A DNA stretch of 36,026 bases, from NCBI GenBank assembly GCA_902806415.1, contig CADCWN010000211.1:1-36026 (forward strand), written 5' to 3'. The notes beneath the pieces are model-generated. The model saw nothing but the letters and a program-made list of their open reading frames with translations. It did not search any database and had not been told where the DNA came from. Below are positions 7,800 through 16,526 of the stretch, piece by piece. Position 1 is the stretch's first letter, and each line of letters opens with the position of its first letter. Made by a program: the position numbers and the translations under genes. This DNA is from an uncultured Thermomicrobiales bacterium (GTDB taxonomy: Bacteria; Chloroflexota; Chloroflexia; Thermomicrobiales; CADCWN01).

Positions 7800-8033
7800 A
7801 TGAGTGAGCAGCCACATTACTCGATGCTCATCGAGTGGTCGGATAGCGATAGCGCCTATCCCGTGACCCTACCTGAGTGGGAGGGGCGCGTGTTCAACCC
7901 GATCGCGCACGGTGACACGTACCAGGAGGCCGTTGCACACGGCCAAGAGGTGCTGACGCTGCTCCTCGCCGCCGCGCGCGAAGAAGGTGTTGCAACCCCG
8001 TCGCCACGAGTCTTCGCCGCGAGCACGGTGTAG
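7800..8033 (+). CDS. hicB: HicB-family antitoxin, single-domain
   Basis: The 77-residue protein matches the partially degraded RNase-H-like fold of HicB: YSMLIEWSDSDSAYPVTLPE, then WEGRVFNPIAHGDTYQEAV and a C-terminal helix. It would bind and neutralise HicA. It lacks the C-terminal ribbon-helix-helix or HTH domain of longer HicB proteins, so it may not bind DNA itself. ATG at 7800 has AGGGTG about 8 nt upstream. It ends 5 bases from the stop of the convergent FAD oxidoreductase. Confidence 0.88.
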   Translation: MSEQPHYSMLIEWSDSDSAYPVTLPEWEGRVFNPIAHGDTYQEAVAHGQEVLTLLLAAAREEGVATPSPRVFAASTV

Positions 8034-8038
8034 CGACC

Positions 8039-9310
8039 TTAAGCCTCCGGGACCAACTTCTCCACCAACTCCTCCGCCAGCAGCACCGAGTAGTTCTGCC
8101 CGCGATCGTGCGGGTAGACCTGGAACATGCTCGCCTCGTAGAGGCCCGCGATCGGCGTGTCAAATGGCGGGATGTGGTCTTTGTAATCGGTCGTGACGAT
8201 CGGCTGGGCGAACGGCGCGGAGAAGGCCCAACTCTCCGTAACCCAGGCCGGCGAGAAGGCATGATTAATCCGCGCGAGGTGCGGCAGGAACTCCGCCAGC
8301 ACCTCCTCCTTACTCTGTTTGAAGAGTGGATCGTCCATCGGGCGATAATTGCCGAGGTAGAGCAGATGCCGACCGCCGTAATCGCCGGTCGGCATGTAGT
8401 TCGTGTGCTCGACGAGCGCCAGGAACGGGAAGCCGGGATCGTTGACGTTCATCCAGTATGAGTCGGTCAGCGGGCGATCGAGCGCGAGGATGAGGCAGTG
8501 CGCCCCATACGCGCGGCCCCAATCGTAGCGCGCGCGGTAGTCGGCGGGGAGTTCGGGGACGAGGCGGCAAAGCAGGCGCGGCGGCAGGGTCGAGATCACC
8601 CGATCGAAGTGGCGCTCGCCCGCGTCGGTCGTCACGGCCAGCTTTCCGCCGGGCGCGGTGCGCACCTCCTCGACGGTGACGCCGAGTTGCACCACCCCGC
8701 CGAGTGACACGATCCGCGCGACCAGCCGATCGTAGACCGCCTGGAACCCGCCGCGCAGATAGCCGAGTTCGGTCGTGCGGTCGTGGACGCGCGCCCAGAA
8801 CCAGGGCAGGGCGATCTCATCCCGCGTTGCGCCGAACTTCCCGCGCAGCAGCGGCTCCCAGACGATCCGGTAGGGCGCCTCGCCCATCCAGCGGCGCAGC
8901 CACGCCGTCGCCAGCTTCCCTTCCAGCGGCGCGGCGGGGGCGACCTTCAGGAACGCCAGCGCGGCGGCCATCCGCACGCGTTGCGGCGGGGTGAGGGGCG
9001 GGAACTGGAGGACGGTGAGCGGCGAGTCGAGCTGGTAGATCCGCCCGCCCCAGAAGGTGACGGTACGCGGGCGCGGCCAGCGCAACCGATCGGCAAGCCC
9101 GAGTTCACCGATCAGGCGCACGATCCCCCGGTCGGTGCGGAAGATGTGGTGGTAGAACTTCTCGAGCCAGGCGTCATCGATCTGGAAACCGGCGGCCAGG
9201 CCCCCGGCGACCGGCTCCCGCTCGTAGACCGTCACCCGCTCGCCGCGCTCGGCCAACCGCAGCGCCGCCACCAGGCCCAGTGCACCGCCACCCAGGATCG
9301 CGTACTCCAT
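8039..9310 (-). CDS. FAD-dependent oxidoreductase, amine oxidase/HemY-like
   Basis: This 423-residue flavoprotein starts with the dinucleotide-binding motif ILGGGALGLVAALRLAERG followed by a Glu ending the second strand, and EREPVAGGLAAGFQI, as in the protoporphyrinogen oxidase/UDP-galactopyranose mutase-like superfamily. The segment LEKFYHHIFRTD is common to a bacterial subgroup of unknown substrate. ATG at 9308-9310 is preferred because an AAGGGGG site precedes it and the FAD motif starts at once; a TTG ten codons upstream is in frame. It lies 46 bases downstream of the AhpD-like gene on the same strand and is probably cotranscribed. Whether it acts on thiols, carotenoid-like lipids or sugars cannot be said. 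Confidence 0.8.
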   Translation of the reverse strand: MEYAILGGGALGLVAALRLAERGERVTVYEREPVAGGLAAGFQIDDAWLEKFYHHIFRTDRGIVRLIGELGLADRLRWPRPRTVTFWGGRIYQLDSPLTVLQFPPLTPPQRVRMAAALAFLKVAPAAPLEGKLATAWLRRWMGEAPYRIVWEPLLRGKFGATRDEIALPWFWARVHDRTTELGYLRGGFQAVYDRLVARIVSLGGVVQLGVTVEEVRTAPGGKLAVTTDAGERHFDRVISTLPPRLLCRLVPELPADYRARYDWGRAYGAHCLILALDRPLTDSYWMNVNDPGFPFLALVEHTNYMPTGDYGGRHLLYLGNYRPMDDPLFKQSKEEVLAEFLPHLARINHAFSPAWVTESWAFSAPFAQPIVTTDYKDHIPPFDTPIAGLYEASMFQVYPHDRGQNYSVLLAEELVEKLVPEA

Positions 9311-9356
9311 CGCCCCCTTATTCTTCGTATCGCGTACCAAAATGCTGAGGGCTCCT

Positions 9357-9977
9357 TCAGCGATAGAGGCCGTGGTTCAGCCGGTCAGGCAGGAAGCCGC
9401 TGGCGTTCGCGACACGGTTATTGAAATTATAGATTGCCGCCGTGTTGATGATGTCGTAGATGGCGTCGGTCGTGAAGCCGTGGTCGCGCAGGGCTACAAT
9501 ATCGGTTTCGTCGCACTCCACGGAGGCCCGCGTGATCTTAATCGCGTAATCGAGCATCGCGCGGGTGCGCGCGTCGAGGCCCGCCCGCCGATAGTCGAGG
9601 ACAACCCGCTCGGCAAAGATGGGATCATTCGTGAGGCGCCGCAACTCGGTGCCGTGATTCGTCAGTCAAAGAATGCAGCGGTTCTCCGCCGAGACGACAA
9701 CGCCGATCATCTCGCGATCGATCCGGCTCAACTCGGATGGCCCGCGATTGATGTGGTCGTAGAGTTCGAGCCAGCGGAGCATCAGGTCGGGTCGCCAGGA
9801 ATGAACGCGCACCACATTGTTCGGCGCACCCAGCTTCTCGCGCTGCCGTCGCACCAGATCGGCAACGCGCGGATCGAGGTCTTCCTCGGCAGGGACGGGG
9901 AACCAGCTGATCCGCTCGGTCGGCGTCCAATCGTCGGTTGGGTTCTGCGGCCCGTCGGGAGGGCGGTCGGTGAACAT
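9357..9977 (-). CDS. AhpD-like (CMD family) candidate selenoprotein, C-x-x-U-x-x-x-H
   Basis: The gene reads 103 codons to TGA at 9666-9668, then 102 more codons in the same frame to TGA at 9357-9359. Joined, it is a complete peroxidase-related AhpD-like protein of 206 residues. Around the internal TGA the protein reads SAENRCIL-U-LTNHGTELRRL, so the TGA falls on the second cysteine of the redox motif: Cys101-x-x-Sec104-x-x-x-His108, with Glu89 12 residues before Cys101. This matches the Glu118/Cys130/Cys133/His137 spacing of mycobacterial AhpD. A hairpin lies 12-31 nt after the TGA, where a bacterial SECIS is expected. ATG at 9975-9977 has AAGGA 7 nt upstream. It lies 70 bases after sucB. 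The alternative is a Cys codon mutated to TGA, leaving a broken gene; sel genes are not in this window. Confidence 0.75.
9635..9653 (-). promoter_or_regulatory. Candidate bacterial SECIS hairpin
   Basis: In mRNA sense GGCACC (9648-9653) pairs with GGCGCC (9635-9640), with one A-C mismatch, around the 7-nt loop GAGUUGC. Closing the G-C pair leaves the loop AGUUG, with G at its second position. The loop begins 18-19 nt after the UGA. Distance, stem size and a G near the start of the loop fit the bacterial SECIS rules as I know them. The fold was found by eye, not by energy calculation. Confidence 0.5.
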
Positions 9978-10047
9978 CAAGTGTTCCTTTCCGTACGAAC
10001 CCCGCGCTAATCTGATTGGTGCCTGCATGGTGACGGCCACATAGAAG

Positions 10048-11346
10048 TCAGCCTTCGAGCAACAGCGACTCCGGATCCTCGGCGAGTTCCTTGATCCGCA
10101 CGAGGAAGCGGACTGCCTCGCTACCATCGACGATCCGGTGGTCGTAGGAGAGGGCCACGTACATCATCGGCCGGATCACCACCTGGCCGTCGATCGCGAC
10201 CGGGCGCTGCTGGATCGAGTGCATCCCCAGGATACCGACCTGCGGCGTGTTGAGGATCGGCGTGGAGAGTAACGACCCGAAGATCCCGCCGTTGGTGATC
10301 GTGAATGTGCCGCCTTGTAACTCATTCAGGCTGAGGGTGTTCTTGCGTGCCTTATCGGCCAGGGCGGCGATCTGGCGCTCGATCTCAGCGAACGAGAGGC
10401 GATCGGCGTCGCGCACGACCGGCACCACCAAGCCTTCCTCCGCCCCGACCGCGATCCCGATGTCGTAATAGCCTTTCAAGATCATCTCATCGCCCTGGAT
10501 CTCGGCGTTGAGGCGCGGGAACGCCTTGAGCGCGCCGACGACCGCCTTGGTGAAGAACGACATGAAGCCGAGGCCGATCCCGTTCCGCTCCTTGAAGGCG
10601 TCGCGGCGGCGCTTGCGAACCTCCATGATCGCGGTCATGTCGATCTCGTTGAAGGTGGTCAGCATCGCGGCGGTCTGCTGCGCCTCCACCAGGCGACGCG
10701 CGATCGTCTGCCGACGACGCGACATCCGCACCCGCTCCTCGCGCCGACCGGCGGCTATGGAGGGGACGGACGCTGCGGCGGGGGGCACCGGGACCGGCGC
10801 AGCAGCCTGGGGCGCCGGGGCTGCGGGCGCGGCGGCACCCGACTTGGCCTGCTGCTCCAGATGGGCGTTGACATCATCCCGCGTCACCCGCCCGCTCGGG
10901 CCGGAGCCGGTGATCTGGTTGATGTCCAGGCCATGCTCGGCGGCGATCCGCCGCGCGAGCGGCGTGGAGCGGCCACCATCGGCACTTGCGCTCTCATCAT
11001 CGACCGGGGTGGCGGCTGCGACCGGTGCAGCGCCCTCGACCGGCGCAGGGATGCTAGGAGCTGAGGCGGCTTGTGGCGCGGCAACAGAGGCGGACGAAGC
11101 GACAGCCCCAGCGCCACCGACCAGCGCCAGGGTCTCGCCGATCCCGACCGTCTCGCCCTCGCGCTTGACGATCGATTGCAGGACGCCCGCGCCGGTCGCG
11201 GCGACCTCCATATTCACTTTGTCGGTCTCCAACTCGACGAGCGGCTCGCCGACCGTGACCGCCTCCCCCTCCTGTTTCATCCACTTGCCGACCGTCGCCT
11301 CGACGATCGACTCGCCGAGGGTCGGCACCTTGATCTCAACGGACAT
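10048..11346 (-). CDS. sucB: Dihydrolipoamide succinyltransferase, E2 of 2-oxoglutarate dehydrogenase
   Basis: E2 carries succinyl groups on a lipoyl arm and passes them to CoA in the TCA cycle. The 432-residue protein has a lipoyl domain with the modified Lys43 in ETDKVNMEV, an Ala/Pro-rich linker, a peripheral-subunit-binding domain ([19 protein letters not shown]), and a catalytic domain ending with DHRIVDG (His403, Asp407). ATG at 11344-11346 lies inside the end of sucA (11-nt overlap), with GGGAGAG upstream; the longer upstream reading frame is not family-like. The lipoyl domain is also a known electron donor to AhpD in mycobacteria, which fits the downstream neighbour. Confidence 0.95.
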   Translation of the reverse strand: MSVEIKVPTLGESIVEATVGKWMKQEGEAVTVGEPLVELETDKVNMEVAATGAGVLQSIVKREGETVGIGETLALVGGAGAVASSASVAAPQAASAPSIPAPVEGAAPVAAATPVDDESASADGGRSTPLARRIAAEHGLDINQITGSGPSGRVTRDDVNAHLEQQAKSGAAAPAAPAPQAAAPVPVPPAAASVPSIAAGRREERVRMSRRRQTIARRLVEAQQTAAMLTTFNEIDMTAIMEVRKRRRDAFKERNGIGLGFMSFFTKAVVGALKAFPRLNAEIQGDEMILKGYYDIGIAVGAEEGLVVPVVRDADRLSFAEIERQIAALADKARKNTLSLNELQGGTFTITNGGIFGSLLSTPILNTPQVGILGMHSIQQRPVAIDGQVVIRPMMYVALSYDHRIVDGSEAVRFLVRIKELAEDPESLLLEG

Positions 11347-14284
11347 ATTCTCTCTCCCGTTCCTCGACGCGCGTCCCCGGCGTCGCATCAAATGCCTCGC
11401 CGACGATCCGCGCCTGCTCCGCCGCGTGGACATCCGCCGACCCCTCGGCGGTGCTGGCGTGCGGCGGTCGCCCGCTGTAGCGGAGCGACAGGCCGCGCGC
11501 CTCCAAGATCGCCTCGACGCGCGGCGCGGCGTAACTCCAGGCCCCCATGTTGCGCGGCTCCTCCTGGAGCCAGACGACCTCGTCCAGATTCGGATAGGCG
11601 GCGATCGTCGCGGTGACCTCTTCCGCTGGGAATGGGTAGAGTTGTTCCAGGCGCGCGATCGCCACCGTAGCGGTCGTCTCGCGCGCGGGGCTTGTAATCA
11701 GGTCCACGCTCACCTTCCCGGAGCAAAGGACGAGGCGTGTGATCGCGCCGCGCCGCGCCGCCGCCAGCGGGTCGTCGAGGACCGGTTGCCAGCCACCCCC
11801 GGTCAGGTCGCCCAGGCTGGAACCGGCGCGCGCGTGGCGCAACAGGCTCTTCGGCGTCATCACCACCAGCGGACGCCGCGCGTCGCGCAGCGTCGCCGCC
11901 TGGACGCGCAGGAGGTGGAAGTACTGCGCGGCGGTCGTCGGGTTGGCGACGCGCAGATTATCCTCGGCGGCGAGTTGCAGGAAGCGCTCCAAACGACCGC
12001 TCGAATGCTCCGGCCCTTGCCCCTCGTAGCCATGCGGCAGCAGCAGGACCAGCGACGGTTCCTGACGCCACTTGGCGCGGGCGGCGGCGATGAACTGGTC
12101 GATCAGCACCTGGCCGGCGTTGGCGAAATCGCCGAATTGCGCCTCCCAGAGGACCAGCGTCTCCGGCGCGTGGATGCTGTACCCATACTCGAAGCCGAGC
12201 GGCGCGGCCTCGGAAAGCGGGCTGTTGTAGACCGCGAACGAGGCCCGCGCTTCGGGCAAGGAGCCGAGCGGCGAGTATTTCTCCCCCGTCGCCGTGTCGC
12301 TGAGGATCGCGTGGCGCTGCACGAAGGTGCCGCGCTCGGAATCCTGCCCGGTCAGGCGAATTGGTGTCCCACCGGCGAGGATCGAGGCGAAGGCGAGGGT
12401 CTCGGCGTGCCCCCAGTCGATCCCGCCCTGCTTGTCGAGCGCGTCACCACGGCGGCCCAGGATCCGCTCCAACTTCTGATTCGGGGCGTACCCCTCAGGG
12501 CGCTCCAGCAGCTTCGCGTTGATCGCGCGGAGCAGCTCCTCCGCCACGGCGGTGCGATAAGTGGAGGTGAACGGCGCATCGAGCAGCGGCGCGCCCTCCG
12601 GCTTGACATGACCCGCCTCGGCCTCGCGTTGGGCGCTCTGGAAACGCTGGCGGACGCCCGCGACCAGCTCCGCCATCCCCTCCGCCGTCATCACGCCCAG
12701 CCCCCCTAACCGCTCGGCGTAGCTGGCGCGGACTGTCGGGTGCGCGGTGATCGCGGCGTAGAGGAGCGGCTGCGTGTACGTCGGGTCGTCGCCCTCGTTA
12801 TGACCCCAGCGCCGGTAGCCGACGAGATCGATCAGGAAGTCTTTGTGGAAACGCTGCCGGTAGGCATGGGCTAGGCGGATCGCCGCCAGGCACGCCTCGA
12901 CGTCGTCGCCGTTGACATGGATGATCGGGATCTCGAATCCCTTGGCGAGGTCGCTGGCGTAGAGGGTGGAGCGGGCATCGCGCGCGCCGGTGGTGAAGCC
13001 GATCTGGTTGTTGACGATGATGTGGATCGTGCCGCCGACCTGATAGCCCGGTAGGCGCGACAGGTTCAGCGTCTCGGCCACCACCCCCTCGCCGGGGAAC
13101 GCCGCGTCGCCGTGGATCGTCACCGCCAGGGCGCAATCGATGTCGATCTTGGGGAGACCGCGCTCGTGACGATCTTCCTGCGCGGCGCGCGCCGCGCCGG
13201 TGACGACCGGGTTGACGAATTCGAGATGGCTCGGGTTGTGCGCGAGCGTCAGCTGCACCTGCACCGCCTCGTCGCCCTGCACGGTGCGGCGCGCGCCGAG
13301 GTGATATTTGACGTCGCCGCTCCAGCCCTCATTGATCCCGCGCGAACCTTCGGACGGCACCAGCTCCTTGTTGGGGGCGTGGTGGAACTCGGAGAAGATC
13401 GCGGCGTAGGGTTTGCCGAGGGTGTGCGCCAGGACGTTCAGTCGGCCACGGTGGGCCATGCCGATCAGCACCTCGCGCGTCCCGGTGTCGGCGGCCGCAT
13501 CGATCAACGCATCGAGCATCGGCACCAGGATGTCGTTCCCCTCGATCGAGAACCGCTTCTGACCCTGGAAGGTCGAGTGGAGGAAATGCTCGAACTCCTC
13601 GACCTCGATCAGCCGCTTCAGAAGGGCGCGGCGCTCTTCGGCGGTGGGCTCGGTGCTGAATGCCCCTTGCTCAACCTGCTCGACCAGCCAGGCGCGCTCC
13701 TCGTAATTCTGGACGTGGTCGAAGTCGTAGCCGGTCGTGCCGGAGTAGAGTGCGCGCAGGCGACCGATAGCGTCGAGGCAACTCCCCAACTCGGGTCCGG
13801 CCATCCGCCAGACGATACTCGCCGGGAGCGCGGCGAGATCGGCGTCGGTGAGCCCGTGCGTGCGCGCATCGAGCATCGGGTCGCCGGGGCCAGGCTTGCC
13901 GAGCGGATCGATCCGTGCCTGCAAATGCCCATACTCGCGGATACTGCGCGCTAGCCGCGCCGCGCCGACCACACGCGCCACATCGGTCTCGGCGATGAAC
14001 GGCTGCCGCCCCGGCTGCACCACTACGCCGGGCGGCAAATTCCCGGGGGGCGGCGTGGTTATCGTGCCGTTCGGTGCCACCTGCTGGCCCTGGCTGGTAG
14101 CATCGTGGCTTCCATTCGCCCCGATCGCCGCAGTGGGGCCGCTCGCTGGCGCACCATGCCGCTCGAAGAAGCCGCGCGTCTCCGCATCGACCGAGGCGGG
14201 ATCGTGCTGGTAACGCTCGTAGAGTTCGAGCGCGTAGCCCGCATTCGGGCCGTAAAAACTCTGCCACTCGCCATTTGTCGCCAT
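11336..14284 (-). CDS. sucA: 2-oxoglutarate dehydrogenase E1 component
   Basis: E1 is the thiamine-diphosphate enzyme that decarboxylates 2-oxoglutarate and succinylates the lipoyl arm of E2. The 982-residue length is normal. Visible signatures are the short N-terminal E2-binding segment ([18 protein letters not shown]), [36 protein letters not shown], and the thiamine/Mg site [16 protein letters not shown] with NNQIGFTT after it. The C-terminal part has the usual [21 protein letters not shown] at 14282-14284 follows a GGGGGAG site. It overlaps sucB by 11 nt, so the two are translationally coupled. E3 is not in the window. Confidence 0.96.
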   Translation of the reverse strand: MATNGEWQSFYGPNAGYALELYERYQHDPASVDAETRGFFERHGAPASGPTAAIGANGSHDATSQGQQVAPNGTITTPPPGNLPPGVVVQPGRQPFIAETDVARVVGAARLARSIREYGHLQARIDPLGKPGPGDPMLDARTHGLTDADLAALPASIVWRMAGPELGSCLDAIGRLRALYSGTTGYDFDHVQNYEERAWLVEQVEQGAFSTEPTAEERRALLKRLIEVEEFEHFLHSTFQGQKRFSIEGNDILVPMLDALIDAAADTGTREVLIGMAHRGRLNVLAHTLGKPYAAIFSEFHHAPNKELVPSEGSRGINEGWSGDVKYHLGARRTVQGDEAVQVQLTLAHNPSHLEFVNPVVTGAARAAQEDRHERGLPKIDIDCALAVTIHGDAAFPGEGVVAETLNLSRLPGYQVGGTIHIIVNNQIGFTTGARDARSTLYASDLAKGFEIPIIHVNGDDVEACLAAIRLAHAYRQRFHKDFLIDLVGYRRWGHNEGDDPTYTQPLLYAAITAHPTVRASYAERLGGLGVMTAEGMAELVAGVRQRFQSAQREAEAGHVKPEGAPLLDAPFTSTYRTAVAEELLRAINAKLLERPEGYAPNQKLERILGRRGDALDKQGGIDWGHAETLAFASILAGGTPIRLTGQDSERGTFVQRHAILSDTATGEKYSPLGSLPEARASFAVYNSPLSEAAPLGFEYGYSIHAPETLVLWEAQFGDFANAGQVLIDQFIAAARAKWRQEPSLVLLLPHGYEGQGPEHSSGRLERFLQLAAEDNLRVANPTTAAQYFHLLRVQAATLRDARRPLVVMTPKSLLRHARAGSSLGDLTGGGWQPVLDDPLAAARRGAITRLVLCSGKVSVDLITSPARETTATVAIARLEQLYPFPAEEVTATIAAYPNLDEVVWLQEEPRNMGAWSYAAPRVEAILEARGLSLRYSGRPPHASTAEGSADVHAAEQARIVGEAFDATPGTRVEEREREYVR

Positions 14285-14426
14285 GACTCCCCCGACCTAG
14301 ATCCCACAACGCCCAGCACTCCCCTTCTCGCACGCCGCGCGCCGCGAGAAATGGCGGCAGGAAAGTCTATTTCTCGATCCTAGCTTACCCCATCGGCGGG
14401 GTCGGGGCAACGCTTCCGCGCCAACA

Positions 14427-14442
14427 ATTATGACAACATAAT
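14427..14442. promoter_or_regulatory. AT-rich palindrome upstream of sucA
   Basis: ATTATG-ACAA-CATAAT is a perfect 6-bp inverted repeat in the 219-bp gap before sucA, and the only AT-rich stretch there. It is a plausible regulator site or part of a promoter. On the minus strand TTGCCC and TAAGCT, 17 bp apart, lie between it and sucA but match consensus poorly. No known operator is recognised. Confidence 0.35.
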
Positions 14443-14503
14443 GATGGAAAAAAGGCGGGATCATCTCGACGCAGGGGCGCGGCACCGCGACTCGTCGCGA
14501 AGA

Positions 14504-15238
14504 TCAGCGAACCAGTCGTCGCGGCGGGCTGGAATCGTCATCACCAGGGGATTGCGCCCCTCGGCGACGCCCCCAGGCCAGATAGAGGGTCAGCAGGGCG
14601 TAGTAGGCGGGGTAGTAGCAGAAGAGGAGGGCCAGCCAGAGCGGGCGCGCGGGCAGGAGTAGCGCCAGGACAATCCCGATAATCGCCCACGGCACCCCGA
14701 GCCCGATCGTCAGCGCCCGTAGCGAGCGCATCCGCGTCGGGTAGGGATAGCGGACCGGCACGAAGACCATCACGCTGAGTAAGAGGATGAGCGGTGTGAC
14801 CACCCACTGCGGGGCGGCGAACTCGAAGAGGATGAAGGCGACGAGGCTCCAATAGGAGGGGAAGCCGAGGAAGTAATTATCGGGCGTCTTGGCGTCCGCC
14901 TGCGCGAAGCCGTAACCGCTCGCCAGCAGCGGGGCGACGGCGGCCCAGGCCGGGAGCATTTGCGCCTCGATCAGCAGGACGATTGGGACGAAGACCCAGG
15001 AGAGATAATCCACGATGTCATCAAGGCGACGCCCGTCGAAGTCGGGCAGGACTTCCTTCACCGCTGTCCGACGCGCGAGTACCCCGTCGGTCGAGTCGAT
15101 GAAGATGGTGGCGAAGATCAGCAACCAGGCGAGGCGGAAATCGCCAGCGAAGATGGCGAGGATGGCCCAGGCGCTCAGCACCGCCCCGGACGCGGTGTAG
15201 AGGTGGACGAGCCAGGCGAGTGTTTTCCGCCCCAACAC
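14504..15238 (-). CDS. pcs: Phosphatidylcholine synthase-like CDP-alcohol phosphatidyltransferase
   Basis: Pcs condenses CDP-diacylglycerol with choline to make phosphatidylcholine in the inner membrane. The protein has the CDP-alcohol transferase motif in the form D48-x2-D51-G-x2-A-R56-x12-G69-x3-D73-x3-D77; the x12 spacing, rather than x8, is that of Pcs enzymes. VKEVLPDFDG and VDYLSWVFVP also resemble Pcs. Eight or so membrane segments fill its 244 residues. GTG at 15236-15238 is chosen because GGAGG lies 6 nt upstream and the conserved AWLVHLYTASGAVL follows; longer reading is not family-like. It stands between the ribosomal operon terminator and sucA. Choline specificity is inferred. Confidence 0.82.
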   Translation of the reverse strand: MLGRKTLAWLVHLYTASGAVLSAWAILAIFAGDFRLAWLLIFATIFIDSTDGVLARRTAVKEVLPDFDGRRLDDIVDYLSWVFVPIVLLIEAQMLPAWAAVAPLLASGYGFAQADAKTPDNYFLGFPSYWSLVAFILFEFAAPQWVVTPLILLLSVMVFVPVRYPYPTRMRSLRALTIGLGVPWAIIGIVLALLLPARPLWLALLFCYYPAYYALLTLYLAWGRRRGAQSPGDDDSSPPRRLVR

Positions 15239-15283
15239 CGTTCTCCTCCCCAACCTCTGGCACCCCGAGGGCACTATCTCCGC

Positions 15284-15310
15284 ATTGTAGCATCTCACGA
15301 CCGCTACAAT
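15284..15310. promoter_or_regulatory. Operator-like inverted repeat over the pcs promoter
   Basis: ATTGTAGC (15284-15291) and GCTACAAT (15303-15310) are perfect 8-bp arms with an 11-bp spacer. On the minus strand the left arm contains TACAAT, a good -10 hexamer, about 46 bases before the pcs start. The -35 region is poor, as is common in activator-dependent promoters. A dimeric regulator binding here would control pcs. I do not recognise the site. Confidence 0.5.
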
Positions 15311-15344
15311 TGCTCGTCCGGCGAGGGAAGCTGCGGGAGAACGA

Positions 15345-15383
15345 AGCGGGGCGCGACGGGAGAAACACCCGTCGCGCCCCGCT
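15345..15383 (-). terminator. Terminator of the ribosomal superoperon
   Basis: Perfect 16-bp GC-rich arms (15345-15360 and 15368-15383) enclose the loop AGAAACA, starting 33 bases past the rpsI stop. In the direction of transcription the stem is followed by TTCGTTCTCC, only moderately T-rich. Its position at the end of a more than 20-kb leftward operon supports termination. Confidence 0.8.
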
Positions 15384-15415
15384 GCCGGGACGATTACTTG
15401 TCTGCGGTGTCGTCG

Positions 15416-15838
15416 CTACCGCTTGGTGTACTGCGGTGCCTTGCGCGCGCGCTTGAGACCAACCTTCTTGCGCTCTTTCTCGCGCGCATCGCGGGTCAGC
15501 AACTTCGCGCGCTTGAGGGCCGGTCGCAGATCGGCGTCGAAGACGGTCAACGCCCGCGCGATCCCGTGGCGCACCGCGCCAGCCTGCCCGGACACGCCGC
15601 CGCCGACGACGCGCACGCTGACATTGAAGCGCTCGATCGTATTCGTCAGGCGCAGCGGCTGGCTGATCATGATCTGGTAGAGATCGCGACCGCCGAAGTA
15701 ATCCCGCCCCGAACGACCGTTGATGATGACCTCGCCCGTGCCGGGGTACAGCCGCACTCGCGCCACGGCCTCCTTGCGCCGACCCGTGCCGTAGAAATAT
15801 TCGGCCCGGTTCGAGCGGGCTCCCTGCGCTTCCTGCAT
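15416..15838 (-). CDS. rpsI: 30S ribosomal protein S9
   Basis: S9 binds the 30S head, and its C-terminal tail reaches the P-site tRNA. The 140-residue protein ends in APQYTKR, the universal tail whose last Arg touches the anticodon stem-loop. The N-terminus carries about 12 extra residues ([12 protein letters not shown]) before the conserved [17 protein letters not shown]. It is the last gene of the superoperon and follows rplM, its usual partner, after a gap filled with heptamer repeats. Confidence 0.97.
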   Translation of the reverse strand: MQEAQGARSNRAEYFYGTGRRKEAVARVRLYPGTGEVIINGRSGRDYFGGRDLYQIMISQPLRLTNTIERFNVSVRVVGGGVSGQAGAVRHGIARALTVFDADLRPALKRAKLLTRDAREKERKKVGLKRARKAPQYTKR

Positions 15839-15860
15839 CTGGTCCTTTCCTCCCTATTGA

Positions 15861-15979
15861 CGAGTAGTCGGTAGTCGGTAGCCAGTAGTCAGTGTTACGT
15901 TCTAAGCGGATACGCGCCCGGCGAACTGAATGACGTTATCAGCGAGAAACTGATTACTGACCGCTAGTGACCGGCGACT
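15861..15979. repeat. Heptamer repeat pair between rplM and rpsI
   Basis: The left arm (15861-15893) holds GTAGTCG, GTAGTCG, GTAGCCA and GTAGTCA in tandem. The right arm (15949-15979) holds a degenerate inverse-orientation set, ending 4 bases from the rplM stop. The arms could pair imperfectly across a 55-bp centre. Confidence 0.75.
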
Positions 15980-15983
15980 CCCC

Positions 15984-16499
15984 TTACTCCGCAGCTGGAG
16001 CTACGGCGGACATCCCGCCAACGACTTGACCGCGCTTGTGGCCCTGGCTCATCAGTTCCAGACGGACCGGTTTCTGCGCCTCGTGCGGGTGCTCGGGGCC
16101 GGCATAGACTTTCATGTGCAAATAGATTTTTGCCCCGAGGCTATTCTTGGGCAACATCCCCTTCACCGCGCTCTCAAGGATTCGTGCCGGGTGCTTCGCG
16201 CGCATATCCTTCAACCGCGTGGACTTCAGGCCACCGGGGAAGTTCGAGTGCCGATAATAGATCTTATCGGTCTCCTTCGCGCCGGTCACGACGATCTTTT
16301 CGGCATTGACAACGACGACATAGTCGCCGCCATCCATGTGCGGCGTGAAGGTCGGCTTGCCCTTGCCGCGCAGCAACTGCGCCACGGTCGAGGCCACGCG
16401 GCCCAGCACCTGTCCTTCGGCATCGATCACGTACCAGCGCTGACCGGCTTTCGCCGCCGCCGCATTAGCGGAATAGGTCTTGGTCCCGATCGCCTTCAT
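15984..16499 (-). CDS. rplM: 50S ribosomal protein L13
   Basis: L13 is an early-assembling 23S rRNA-binding protein. The core is recognisable ([64 protein letters not shown]). At 171 residues it is about 25 longer than usual, the excess being a C-terminal tail ([20 protein letters not shown]). ATG at 16497-16499 has a purine-rich site (AAGGAGCG) upstream. It follows truA closely and precedes rpsI. Confidence 0.96.
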   Translation of the reverse strand: MKAIGTKTYSANAAAAKAGQRWYVIDAEGQVLGRVASTVAQLLRGKGKPTFTPHMDGGDYVVVVNAEKIVVTGAKETDKIYYRHSNFPGGLKSTRLKDMRAKHPARILESAVKGMLPKNSLGAKIYLHMKVYAGPEHPHEAQKPVRLELMSQGHKRGQVVGGMSAVAPAAE

Positions 16500-16526
16500 G
16501 GTTGCTCGCTCCTTAGCTCTCAGCCG

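Noticed and set aside
9357..9668. Two separate small genes for the halves of the AhpD-like protein
   Set aside because: The downstream half would need a TTG start without a ribosome site and would lack the catalytic Cys. Both halves are in the same frame and together form one complete family member.
10508..12709. 733-codon open frame antisense to sucB/sucA
   Set aside because: It runs through two well-identified genes on the other strand, with low-complexity Arg/Ala/Pro composition and no domain.
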